A stretch of 64,000 bases of DNA, from NCBI RefSeq assembly GCF_002159555.1, contig NZ_NFIV01000004.1:1-64000 (forward strand). The letters are read 5' to 3'. Under the pieces are notes generated by a model, which saw nothing but the letters and a program-made list of their open reading frames with translations, was not told the origin of the DNA and searched no databases. The translations under genes were made by a program, and so were the position numbers. Source of the stretch: Muribaculum sp. An289. GTDB lineage: Bacteria > Bacteroidota > Bacteroidia > Bacteroidales > UBA932. This document shows positions 17,479 through 25,669 of the stretch, piece after piece (the stretch's first letter is position 1; the number at the start of each line of letters is the position of its first letter).

Positions 17479-18242
17479 AGGCCCTGGTCTTTGCGGCCGG
17501 TCTCGGAACCCGCCTGAGACCTTTTACGCTGCATGCCCCGAAGGCCCTGTATCCTCTGTGCGGCAGGCCTTTGCTCTACTGGACTGTGCTGAAACTCAAG
17601 CGCTCAGGCCTTGTTGACGGCATAACGGTCAATGTGCATCATTTCGCCTCGATGATAGAGGAATACCTCGCTTCGGAAGATTTCCTTTCGATGTCGCAGG
17701 GCCTGGATATCAGTGTTTCCGATGAGTCCGGCTGTCTGTTGGAGACCGGTGGCGGGATGTTGTTTGCGGAAAAACATCTGTCGCGAGGGCCTTTCATTAT
17801 GCACAATTCGGACATCGTTTCTAACGCGGACCTTACGGCACTTGCGACCGCGCACGACTGCGGCAGTATGGCCACCCTGCTTGTCAGTGAAAGGGAATCT
17901 TCCAGATATCTGCTGTTCGACAGCGGCAAGTATCTTTGCGGCTGGTACAATGCCTCTACGGGCGAAGTCCGTTCTCCTCTGGGGAAAATCGACCCGCGGG
18001 ATTTCAGGATGCTGGCCTTTTCGGGCATACATACGGCATCTCCGGGCATCTTCGACTGTGCCCGCGACCTTGGTTTTTCGGGAAAATTTTCCATCGTCGA
18101 CTTGTATGTAAGCGCCTGTGCTTCATACAGGATAAAGGCATTCGTCCAGGAAAATCTCGTACTTGCAGATGCCGGCAGGCCGGATAATATGCGGAAAGCG
18201 GAACAGATTGTCGAAAAATATTATAATTTTGTGGAGGAATAA
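17475..18242 (+). CDS. MurU-like sugar-1-phosphate nucleotidyltransferase
   Basis: A 255-residue nucleotidyltransferase with the N-terminal signature FAAGLGTRLRPFT followed by PKAL (residues about 5-26), LLETGGGM near 91 and a metal-binding HNSDIV near 112. It resembles MurU, which couples MurNAc-1-phosphate with UTP to make UDP-MurNAc in peptidoglycan recycling. The gene starts inside the stop of the AmgK-RapZ fusion, exactly the kinase expected to supply its substrate. Other sugar-1-phosphates cannot be excluded from sequence. A DUF4491 gene follows after ten bases. Confidence 0.85.
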   Translation: MKALVFAAGLGTRLRPFTLHAPKALYPLCGRPLLYWTVLKLKRSGLVDGITVNVHHFASMIEEYLASEDFLSMSQGLDISVSDESGCLLETGGGMLFAEKHLSRGPFIMHNSDIVSNADLTALATAHDCGSMATLLVSERESSRYLLFDSGKYLCGWYNASTGEVRSPLGKIDPRDFRMLAFSGIHTASPGIFDCARDLGFSGKFSIVDLYVSACASYRIKAFVQENLVLADAGRPDNMRKAEQIVEKYYNFVEE

Positions 18243-18252
18243 TTTTGAGAAG

Positions 18253-18576
18253 ATGGATCTGAATTATTGGGGACTGATAGTCGGTGCGGCCACCTTTGTC
18301 ATAATAGGGGTTTTCCATCCGATAGTCATAAAGGCCCATTACTATTTCGGACTGAAGTCCCGGTGGTGGTTCCTGGCGGGCGGAATCGTGCTTTCGGCCG
18401 TCGCCTTGCTGGTAAGGGATTTGGTGTTTTCGATACTGTTGGGAGTCGTGGCCTTTTCCATGTTCTGGAGCGTGAAGGAAATAAAGGAGCAGGAAAAACG
18501 GGTGGAAAAAGGCTGGTTTCCGGAAAATCCGCGGAGGAAGAATGGAGGAAGAAAATTGAATGATAATAATAAGTAA
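18253..18576 (+). CDS. DUF4491 family small membrane protein
   Basis: A 107-residue protein with three hydrophobic segments (about 6-24, 37-54 and 57-73) and a basic C-terminal tail of about 30 residues. The opening MDLNYWGLIVGAATFVIIG and the FHPIVIKAHYYFG motif match DUF4491, a Bacteroidota family of unknown function. It lies ten bases after the murU-like gene and ten bases before the next, so it is probably in the same operon. Family name is from memory. Confidence 0.75.
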   Translation: MDLNYWGLIVGAATFVIIGVFHPIVIKAHYYFGLKSRWWFLAGGIVLSAVALLVRDLVFSILLGVVAFSMFWSVKEIKEQEKRVEKGWFPENPRRKNGGRKLNDNNK

Positions 18577-18586
18577 GAGGTTGATT

Positions 18587-19300
18587 ATGAAACTAAAATT
18601 TACAATGACGGCCGTCATCTCGCTTGCCGCATCCGTTTTTCCGCTTATGCTCGTTGCGCAGAGCCAGACGATAGATTATTCAAAAGGACAGGTGCTGGAA
18701 GACGCCCTTTCGGATACGGTGGCTTTCGCTTTGCCTGAATTCGTAGACGGAAAAATCTTTTTCGAGGATTTCAGTTCTTCGTCGGCCAGGCTGAACATAT
18801 CCAATATAGACCAGTGCGTGAAATTCATAGACACTTCCGGCGATACCCTCAGTCTCGTCAAGGAGAACGAGGTAAAGTATGTGGTGGCCGCCAACAAGAC
18901 GTTTTACAAGACACAGTTCGGTTATGCCCAGGTGCTCAGGTTCGAGGGGGACTGCTCCTTCTGTTTCGTGAAGGACGTAATCGTGGAGCAGTTGCAGGCC
19001 ATGACTTCCTACGGCAGGCTCCCGGCCACTTCCACTGCCAAGACTGTCAATGCCTTGCCTGACATGGGCGGTACGATGAATACGAGCAATGTCGGAAAAT
19101 ACATGGAGCTGGAATATGACATGACCGTAAGGCCGGTATTGGTCAAAGGCAACAAAATAATGCTTTCTTCCAAAAAGAACTTCATGAAAGTCTTCCCGGA
19201 AAAGAAAGATCTGATTAAAAGGCTTGCGGATGAAATGAAAACCGATTTTTCGGATGTCAGAAGCGCCTACGAATTTTTCAACGCTATAACGGCGAAATAG
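18587..19300 (+). CDS. Secreted protein of unknown function
   Basis: A 237-residue exported protein; signal peptide to about residue 25 (MLVAQ). The start at 18587 is preceded by an AGAGG-like ribosome site and begins the signal peptide, unlike the in-frame ATG at 18560. Residues 35-120 look like a small beta-rich domain with two cysteines close together in GDCSFCF; the C-terminal 60 residues are Lys-rich and predicted helical, with a motif NKIMLSSKKNFMKVFP. I do not recognise a family. It is last in the AmgK-MurU-DUF4491 gene run and is convergent with a TonB-dependent receptor gene after 15 bases. Confidence 0.7.
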   Translation: MKLKFTMTAVISLAASVFPLMLVAQSQTIDYSKGQVLEDALSDTVAFALPEFVDGKIFFEDFSSSSARLNISNIDQCVKFIDTSGDTLSLVKENEVKYVVAANKTFYKTQFGYAQVLRFEGDCSFCFVKDVIVEQLQAMTSYGRLPATSTAKTVNALPDMGGTMNTSNVGKYMELEYDMTVRPVLVKGNKIMLSSKKNFMKVFPEKKDLIKRLADEMKTDFSDVRSAYEFFNAITAK

Positions 19301-19315
19301 CAGGCCATCAGTACG

Positions 19316-21709
19316 TTACAGTTCGAGTTTCACACTTATGCCGTATCTTGCAGGGAGCCCTTCCTGAAGGAAGGCGTTCCCTACGGATTCGAAATAGAAT
19401 GTCGCATATTCGGTGGAAGTCAGGTTCTTGCCCCATAGTTCGACCGAGAATCCCTTGAAAACGAGTTCCACGGAAGCATTCAGGAGGGCATAGAAGGGCT
19501 GTGCGAGGCTGTTTTCCTCATTCCACCGGATTTTCCCGAAAGCCTTCGTGTTTACATTGAAATCTATGCTTTTGAGGAAATTCTTTCCTGTTTTCAGCGA
19601 GTAGAAAGCCGAAGCGGACAGGGTATTTGCCGGTATGTACGGGACATATTTTCCCGAATAATCGTTCTGGCCGTCATCGTATCTTACGAATCTCGCATCG
19701 GTGAACCCGTAATCGATGTCGATGGACAATTCCCCGTACCGGTAGTTGAACGAGGCTTCCATGCCCATGCTGCGGCTTCTTCCGGCATTTGTCATCATCC
19801 TTCCCGTTCCCTTTTCGGGGAAGACGGTCAGTTGCTGGTCGATGGTTTCGACAAGGAAGGCCGTGATGCCTCCACGGAAAACGGATTTCCCGTATTCGAA
19901 ACTTCCGGATGCCCCGAGTTCGAAGTTCCAGCATTTTTCCGGCTTGTATGTTATCAGTCCGGCAATGTCCTGCGTGCCGTCGCCGGAAGGCATTCCGAGA
20001 CCGGCCATCATGTCGGAGGAAAGTTTGTTGCGGAGTATGTCGGAAAACAGCTGCGTGTTGAATCCTCCGGCCTTGTAGCCTTTGGATACGGCAAAATAAA
20101 GGTTCCGCGCTTCGGTTCCGTACTGTATTGCCAGGCGCGGCAGGACTTCGATGTAGTCGAGAGCATTCCGTCCGTCGAGCCGGCTTTCAAGGTGTCTGAA
20201 GTCATCCATGGTAAGCGTGAACATGTAATCTATCCCGGTGCCCGAGGCGTAATCGAAACCGATATGTTCATAGTCTATTCTCAGGCCTGCTTCGAAAATC
20301 CATTTGCCTGTCTTGTAATAGGATGTGTGGTACAGGGCCGCACCGGCGGAGCGGGTGGTGAAGTCGCTTTCCATTACAAAACTGTCCTGTTCGATTTTTA
20401 TACTGTGCCCGGGGAATACCGAGCCGATTCCGGCGTTGGCGGCCCCGAGTATCAGGTCGTCTATACCGTCTTTCAGGAATGTGACCGGGGCGGACATGAC
20501 ATTGTGTTTGTAGAAAAGCGATATTCCTGAAATCCAGTCCCAACCGGTTTCGGGGCTTTCGCTCCTTTTCAGTACCAGTTCCTGTGAGGCGGAGTGTTCC
20601 CGCTGTGCCTGTACGAGGGTGAAGTACGATAGCGGAAGATAGTCCTGGTCCATGTCCATCCTGTCTTTCCCGTATCTGTAGGATGTCGTGCCGGACAGAG
20701 ACAGGCCGCCGAGTCTGAACCTGTAACTCAGGCCTTCGGTTATGTTGAGCCGTTCGTATCCGCAATAACCGTTGTAATTTATCGCCTGCCCGGGCATCCT
20801 GTACGGGAATCCTCCCTGGCGCAGCCAGCCGGCAGTGAGGGTGTTGTCGAATTCGGCCCTGTCGCCGGCCTTCCATTCCGCCCTTATCCTTCCTCCGGCC
20901 TCATCGCTCCAGTCGCAGAGTGCAGGGTCAGCCCATGCCCCGCTGCCGTATTCCTGAAGCCATTGCGGATGTGTACGCACATATTCGTTTTCATAAAAAC
21001 CGTCGCTGTGCCTGTAATATCCTCCGGCCCCTATGCCGAAATTGTCGGACAGTTTTGCATAATGCGACAGTTTCGCTTCAAGGCTGTTCCCGTTCCCGTA
21101 GCCTGCCGAGGCGCGCGTGCCCTGGTAGGAAAGTGGCGACAGGGTGGTTATGTCGATGATGCCTCCTGTGGTGTTCCTTCCGAAAAGCGTTCCTTGCGGT
21201 CCTCTGAATACTTCAATGGAACGTATGTCGAAAAACTCCATGTCGAAGTCGTTCTTGTTGAAGTAGCCTATCCCGTCCACGTAAAGGCCCATCACGGGGT
21301 TGTCTATCCTCGTGCCGAGCCCGCGTATGTATATTGATGAGGTCATCTTCGAACCGTATTCCGGAATGAACAGATTGGGTACGGTTGCGGACAAGTCCTT
21401 GTAGTTCATTATCCTTTCGCTTTCAATCCTCTTCATGTATACCTTCGTGGCCGGAACGGTGCGGCCTTCGTTGAGGAAACTGATTCTGGCGGTTCCCGTT
21501 ATTGTGCTTTGTCTGAGTGTATCTTTGCTGATGGACTCCTGCTTGTCGGTGTATTCCTGCATGTCCTTGCCTTCCGGAATGCCGGGGCCTTCAGAAGAGC
21601 CGTCCGCGCCGGCTGCTGGTATGGCGATGGCCATTGCCAATATGCTGACTGCCACTGTTATGGCTGTCGGTATCGATGCCGGCCGTGTCTTGAACAGAGT
21701 GTTTTTCAT
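19316..21709 (-). CDS. TonB-dependent outer-membrane receptor
   Basis: A 797-residue receptor with a signal peptide (to about residue 36), a plug domain (about 70-190: NYKDLSATVPNLF, SIYIRGLGTR, FRGPQGTLFGRNTTGG) and a 22-strand-type barrel to the C-terminus. It lacks the carboxypeptidase-regulatory N-terminal domain and SusD partner seen in polysaccharide systems, and its plug resembles siderophore or vitamin receptors common in Proteobacteria. The substrate is unknown. The nearby META lipoprotein gene is divergent. A -7 box ends four bases before its ATG. Confidence 0.88.
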   Translation of the reverse strand: MKNTLFKTRPASIPTAITVAVSILAMAIAIPAAGADGSSEGPGIPEGKDMQEYTDKQESISKDTLRQSTITGTARISFLNEGRTVPATKVYMKRIESERIMNYKDLSATVPNLFIPEYGSKMTSSIYIRGLGTRIDNPVMGLYVDGIGYFNKNDFDMEFFDIRSIEVFRGPQGTLFGRNTTGGIIDITTLSPLSYQGTRASAGYGNGNSLEAKLSHYAKLSDNFGIGAGGYYRHSDGFYENEYVRTHPQWLQEYGSGAWADPALCDWSDEAGGRIRAEWKAGDRAEFDNTLTAGWLRQGGFPYRMPGQAINYNGYCGYERLNITEGLSYRFRLGGLSLSGTTSYRYGKDRMDMDQDYLPLSYFTLVQAQREHSASQELVLKRSESPETGWDWISGISLFYKHNVMSAPVTFLKDGIDDLILGAANAGIGSVFPGHSIKIEQDSFVMESDFTTRSAGAALYHTSYYKTGKWIFEAGLRIDYEHIGFDYASGTGIDYMFTLTMDDFRHLESRLDGRNALDYIEVLPRLAIQYGTEARNLYFAVSKGYKAGGFNTQLFSDILRNKLSSDMMAGLGMPSGDGTQDIAGLITYKPEKCWNFELGASGSFEYGKSVFRGGITAFLVETIDQQLTVFPEKGTGRMMTNAGRSRSMGMEASFNYRYGELSIDIDYGFTDARFVRYDDGQNDYSGKYVPYIPANTLSASAFYSLKTGKNFLKSIDFNVNTKAFGKIRWNEENSLAQPFYALLNASVELVFKGFSVELWGKNLTSTEYATFYFESVGNAFLQEGLPARYGISVKLEL

Positions 21710-21713
21710 TCGG

Positions 21714-21721
21714 CAAAGATA
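21714..21721 (-). promoter_or_regulatory. -7 box of the TonB-dependent receptor gene
   Basis: Minus-strand TATCTTTG matches TAnnTTTG and ends four bases before the ATG at 21709, which would make the message leaderless. No clear -33. Confidence 0.45.
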
Positions 21722-21853
21722 GGAAGTTGTTTTGAATTTTATGCCCGGTAATTTTTCCGGGTCTGGAAAATTCCGTATTTTAGCACCTGCATCCGCAGCG
21801 GATGTCTGGGATTTTCAGAAACGTTTTAATTTTAATTTTAAATATCAGAAGTC

Positions 21854-22276
21854 ATGTATAAGATTGTTTTGGCTGTTTTGGCGGCTGCGTTTTTTGCAGG
21901 TTGCGCCAGTGAGAAAGCAGGTGTGTGGACCGAGCTTCAGGGAGAATGGAACGTAGTTGAAATCGACGGTATGCAGGTTGTCGCCGATTCTCTGGAAAAC
22001 AGGGCGTATATCGGTTTCTCCCCCGCCGATACTTCCATCTTCGGCTGTGCAGGATGCAACAGGCTCGTAGGGCGTATCGGACTCGGGGATGATGCCACGG
22101 TAGCGGATTTTTCGACAATAGGCACGACGATGATGATGTGTGCCGACATGTCGGTGGAAAACGTCTTCCTCCCTGCATTGCGTGAAGTGAAGAGCTACTA
22201 CGCTGTAAGTGAAAGTCGTATGGAATTCCGCGATTCCGAAGGGAAAGTCCGTATGGTTCTCGAAAAGGCTTTGTAG
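21854..22276 (+). CDS. META-domain (HslJ-like) lipoprotein
   Basis: A 140-residue lipoprotein; lipobox FFAGC with Cys17. The mature part is a META domain: ELQGEWNVVEIDG, FGCAGCNRLVGR and the characteristic IGTTMMMCADM followed by ENVFLPAL. HslJ-like proteins are linked to heat, motility and antibiotic tolerance phenotypes, but the molecular role is unknown. It stands alone between two minus-strand TonB-dependent receptor genes; a TATTTTAG at 21776-21783 is a weak -7 candidate. Confidence 0.85.
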   Translation: MYKIVLAVLAAAFFAGCASEKAGVWTELQGEWNVVEIDGMQVVADSLENRAYIGFSPADTSIFGCAGCNRLVGRIGLGDDATVADFSTIGTTMMMCADMSVENVFLPALREVKSYYAVSESRMEFRDSEGKVRMVLEKAL

Positions 22277-22283
22277 CCAAGGC

Positions 22284-24785
22284 TTATAGTCCTGCCGGTG
22301 ACGTGTTCCCGGCCGTGCCGGCAGGATTGTTCCCTTTTGTGGATGATTCGAGGATGTCATCGTTCACAATGCTTCTTTGTGTTTTCTTGACAATCTGTTT
22401 CATGTTTCCGAAATTGTAGGAAATGCCTATCATGAAATACCTGTTGTCGAAAACCATGCTGTCGGTGCTCCTGAGGTATGGCGTGTGGGTCGTATTGCTC
22501 ATTTTCATGCGTGCCTCGAAAAAATTGACCGCGCTGAGGGAAATGTCGAGTTTCCCGTCGAGGAAGGACTTGTTCAGGGTAAGTCCGTAAAAATAGCTCC
22601 CGTATCCTTTTCCTTGCAAGCTGATGTTGGGGAAGAAATAACCTCCGTTGGCGCTCAGCCTGAATCCGTATTCGAAACTTTGTTGCGCACCGAGGAAGAT
22701 GTTCCCTGTCCATCCTTCGTTTTTCAGATTCTCGGTATATATGCTGGCCGCACTTCCGGAAAAACGTATCCAGCTTACATTTCCGTTAAAATAAATCCGC
22801 GTGTTGTTGCTCGGGTTCCAGTAGGCGTATGCCATGAGGCCGACATTCCTGTTTTTCCCGATGTTGCCGTAAGTATTGTTCAGCACTCCCTCGTCGTCCA
22901 TGAACTGGAAATGGCTTATGCTGTTGTTGGTGAACCCGTAGCGCAATGAGGCGTTGAGCCCGTATTTTGTTGAAAAAAGGCTGTAGTTCAATGAGACGGT
23001 ATGGTTCTTCTCGGAAACGATGTCAGGGTCTCCATAGGTTATCTCGGCCGTGCCGATGCTCTGTATGAACGGGTTGAGGTATGTGATGCCCGGGCGGCTT
23101 ATCCTCATGTTGTATGTCAGTTGCAGGCTTTCCATCGGTGTCGGCGACCATAATATGGAAGCCGAAGGCACTATGTCGGTGAATGAGGAGTTGAACCGTT
23201 GCTCCTGCGGGGCGGTAAAACTTATCGTTTGCATGGTATGTTCGGCCCTTACCCCTGTTTTTATCCCGAATTTTCCGAGAGTCAGGGAATAATCGGCATA
23301 CAGGGCGATTATATGCTGTTCGTGCCTGTAGCGCTGGGATGGATATTCGGGATTTTCCGACCATTCCGAATCCCCTGCTGACTTGATGAGGTTCTGTCCG
23401 TCGCTGCCGTTCAGTCTGAAAATGTATTTGCTTCCGGCTTCGATTTTGTGTTTCCCTGCAAAAGGAAGTACATAGTCTATCTGTCCGGTATGCTCCTGCG
23501 ATGATGCCTTGTTAGTTATCCTTGTATAGTCGAAAACCGTTATCATTCCACGGTCTCCGGTAAAATCTTCGAGTGCGTATTCCGAATTGAGCCCGCTCGG
23601 GCTGTTGCTGTACATGTAGGAAAGTGTGAGCATTTCTCCCGGACGTTTGCGGAACAGGTGCTGGTAGTCGGCGCTTATGCTTCCGGAACCGGCAAGCGTA
23701 CTGGCCGTCCCGTTTTGCGTATAGCTGTATATGGGTGAGGCGGAGGACATGGAACTGCTAAGATTGTAGCCGGCCGAAACATCGGCAAGATACAGGTTGC
23801 CGGACAGGGTAAGCAGATTGAGCGAATCTATATCGTAGCTCATTTCCAAAGCACCGAAATGCATGGGCGCACGGTTCGTTATGGCCTGTTCCGAAGATGA
23901 GTGGAAGCTGTTGCCCCCTGACTGGAACTCCCTTTCGCTCTGCGTGGTTATCAGAGGATTGTTCATGTAATTGAAGCCGTAATTGGCGGATATGGAGAAT
24001 TTTCCGATTTTTACGGCCCCGTATGCCCCGGCATTGGCGTTCCTGTTGCCTCCTCCGGCATTCAGGCTAACATTATATCCGTCGGCGCGTTTGGTGTTCA
24101 TGACTATGTTGAGTATTCCTCCGACTCCCTCGGCATCGTATTTCGCGCCGGGGTCGCTTATCACTTCGACCCTCTTTATGCTCTCAGCCGGCATGCCTTT
24201 CAAGATTTTCCCCGGTTCGGAAGTGAACATGTTGGAGGGTTTTCCGTTGACATATATCTTAAAACTCCCCTGGCCGTTTACCATGATGTTGTCGTCGGCA
24301 TCCACCGTCACCCTCGGAACCTTGCGGAGCATGTCGAGGGCGTTGCTCGTCTGTGAATCAGGGTCCTCTGAAATCTTGTAGGTCAGTTTGTCCACTTCGG
24401 TCTTTACGAATGGTACCTGTGCGCTGACGGTCGCCGCCTCAAGGAAATCAGCATCGTTTTCCATGAATATTTTCCCGAAATCGGCCGAAGGTTTTCCGTC
24501 GTCCACAGAAAATTCCAGGATTTTCTCCTTCCGTCCCGTCGAGCTTATCCTGAGGGTGTATTCCCCCGGAGCCGGCAGGCTTATTTCGAATCTTCCCTCC
24601 ATGTCTGTCGTCATTACGATGTCGTCGCCCATGGGGCCGCTGATTATCAGGGTGGCCATCGGTTCTCCCGCTCCTGAAATCTGGTCCGCTACTGTGCCGA
24701 GGACTTTGTAAGGTGTGTCCGCGAATGCCGGAAATGCGGCAATGACGATGCAGAAAAATAATGCAATGCTGATTTTCGTTTTCAT
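22284..24785 (-). CDS. Outer-membrane beta-barrel receptor with carboxypeptidase-regulatory-like and plug domains
   Basis: An 833-residue protein of the TonB-receptor-like outer membrane beta-barrel family. After the signal peptide (to about residue 22) comes a carboxypeptidase-regulatory-like domain (about 26-105), a plug (about 115-220: YKISEDPDSQTSNALDMLRK, VNGQGSFKIYVNGKPS, GAKYDAEGVGGILNIV) and a barrel. Such proteins are often controlled by neighbouring two-component systems, and one is encoded divergently just upstream. The ATG at 24785 is chosen over that at 24806 because it starts the signal peptide and the -7 box lies only two bases from 24806. Ligand unknown. Confidence 0.85.
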   Translation of the reverse strand: MKTKISIALFFCIVIAAFPAFADTPYKVLGTVADQISGAGEPMATLIISGPMGDDIVMTTDMEGRFEISLPAPGEYTLRISSTGRKEKILEFSVDDGKPSADFGKIFMENDADFLEAATVSAQVPFVKTEVDKLTYKISEDPDSQTSNALDMLRKVPRVTVDADDNIMVNGQGSFKIYVNGKPSNMFTSEPGKILKGMPAESIKRVEVISDPGAKYDAEGVGGILNIVMNTKRADGYNVSLNAGGGNRNANAGAYGAVKIGKFSISANYGFNYMNNPLITTQSEREFQSGGNSFHSSSEQAITNRAPMHFGALEMSYDIDSLNLLTLSGNLYLADVSAGYNLSSSMSSASPIYSYTQNGTASTLAGSGSISADYQHLFRKRPGEMLTLSYMYSNSPSGLNSEYALEDFTGDRGMITVFDYTRITNKASSQEHTGQIDYVLPFAGKHKIEAGSKYIFRLNGSDGQNLIKSAGDSEWSENPEYPSQRYRHEQHIIALYADYSLTLGKFGIKTGVRAEHTMQTISFTAPQEQRFNSSFTDIVPSASILWSPTPMESLQLTYNMRISRPGITYLNPFIQSIGTAEITYGDPDIVSEKNHTVSLNYSLFSTKYGLNASLRYGFTNNSISHFQFMDDEGVLNNTYGNIGKNRNVGLMAYAYWNPSNNTRIYFNGNVSWIRFSGSAASIYTENLKNEGWTGNIFLGAQQSFEYGFRLSANGGYFFPNISLQGKGYGSYFYGLTLNKSFLDGKLDISLSAVNFFEARMKMSNTTHTPYLRSTDSMVFDNRYFMIGISYNFGNMKQIVKKTQRSIVNDDILESSTKGNNPAGTAGNTSPAGL

Positions 24786-24807
24786 ATATAAATTACGTTT
24801 TACCATG

Positions 24808-24815
24808 CAAAAGTA
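24808..24815 (-). promoter_or_regulatory. -7 box of the beta-barrel receptor gene
   Basis: Minus-strand TACTTTTG matches TAnnTTTG. It would start a transcript near 24802, giving a leader of under 20 bases to the ATG at 24785 and arguing against the ATG at 24806. Confidence 0.45.
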
Positions 24816-24890
24816 TTTGCGCTACTTTAATTCTTCCTTGAACTCTCCTTATTTTTACCTTAAAAATTTCAAACAGCTTCCAAGAATTCC

Positions 24891-24898
24891 TAAATTTG
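24891..24898 (+). promoter_or_regulatory. -7 box of the response-regulator/umuDC gene run
   Basis: TAAATTTG at 24891-24898; a TTTC at 24867-24870, spaced 20 bases, may stand in for the -33 TTTG. The predicted start near 24904 gives a leader of about 54 bases that contains the short upstream ORF and the G9 tract. Confidence 0.5.
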
Positions 24899-24913
24899 CA
24901 AGAAAATCGGAAA

Positions 24914-24960
24914 ATGACAATGCAACGGAAAATGCCACGGGGGGGGGTAGTTGGATAATG
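24914..24960 (+). promoter_or_regulatory. 14-codon upstream ORF with a G9 tract, overlapping the response-regulator start
   Basis: An ATG at 24914 opens a 14-codon frame that ends in TAA at 24956-24958, sharing its last base with the response-regulator ATG (TAATG). Nine consecutive G residues occupy 24939-24947 within it. With ten G residues the upstream frame would run in phase into the regulator, adding a 15-residue N-terminal extension; with nine it stops at the regulator start. This suggests translational coupling that could be switched by tract length. Confidence 0.5.
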
Positions 24961-25659
24961 GATTCTAATCTGGATTTGCTGAAGATGCGCAAGGTCTTCA
25001 TCGTGGAAGATGAACCGGTCCTGCGGGACACTTTGTCCGGGATTTTCAGGGATTCCGGCTTTAAATCTGTGTTCGTCGCGGGAAGCGTGGCCGAGGCCCT
25101 CAGGGTATATGGGGAAAATCTTCCGGACATAGCCTTGCTGGACGTGAACCTGCCTGACGGAGACGGATTTTCCCTTATGCCGCAATTGAAAAGCATCAAG
25201 GACGTTCCCGTGATTTTCCTTACGGCAAGGGATGACCCCGATGATATCGTTGCAGGTTTCGAAGGAGGCGGTGACGATTACATTACCAAGCCATTTATCC
25301 CCAAGGAACTGGTGGCAAGGACAATAGCGCTTTTGAGAAGATGTTACCGTGAAGACGGGAGGATAGTGCAGCTGGACGGAGCGGCGGTCGATTTTTCACG
25401 TGCCGAAGTCTTAAAGGGAGGTGAGAGGATTCCGCTTACCGGAAAGGAGCATGACATCCTGCTTATGTTATATAACAATGCCGGCCGGGTAATTTCCTTA
25501 GACAGGCTTTGCGAGGCGGTCTGGGGCGACAACCGTTACGGTTATGAAAATTCGCTGATGGCCCATATCCGCCATATCCGTGAGAAAATCGAGAACGACC
25601 CTTCACATCCCGTATCGCTGATAACGGTGAAAGGGTTGGGTTATAAATTGAAAATTTGA
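24958..25659 (+). CDS. OmpR/PhoB-family response regulator
   Basis: A 233-residue two-component regulator. The receiver domain (about 11-125) has the acidic pair in VEDEP, the phospho-acceptor Asp62 in LLDVNLPDGDG, Thr89 and Lys111 in YITKPF. A winged-helix DNA-binding domain follows (about 135-232) with LTGKEHDILLML and the recognition region ENSLMAHIRHIREKI. A longer reading frame is open upstream, but the receiver begins just after the ATG at 24958, which also overlaps the small upstream ORF. The cognate kinase is encoded ten bases downstream. Confidence 0.9.
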   Translation: MDSNLDLLKMRKVFIVEDEPVLRDTLSGIFRDSGFKSVFVAGSVAEALRVYGENLPDIALLDVNLPDGDGFSLMPQLKSIKDVPVIFLTARDDPDDIVAGFEGGGDDYITKPFIPKELVARTIALLRRCYREDGRIVQLDGAAVDFSRAEVLKGGERIPLTGKEHDILLMLYNNAGRVISLDRLCEAVWGDNRYGYENSLMAHIRHIREKIENDPSHPVSLITVKGLGYKLKI

Positions 25660-25669
25660 ACTTCGAGCC

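Noticed and set aside
21776-21783. TATTTTAG as the -7 box of the META lipoprotein gene
   Set aside because: Only a partial match to TAnnTTTG with no -33; kept out of the feature list as too weak.
22290-22326. Nine-bp inverted repeat TCCTGCCGG/CCGGCAGGA near the receptor 3' end
   Set aside because: It lies inside the coding end of the receptor gene, has a 19-base loop and no T run, so it is not a convincing terminator.
24715-24957. Upstream extension of the response-regulator frame
   Set aside because: Open by chance across the divergent promoter region; the receiver domain and TAATG coupling place the start at 24958.
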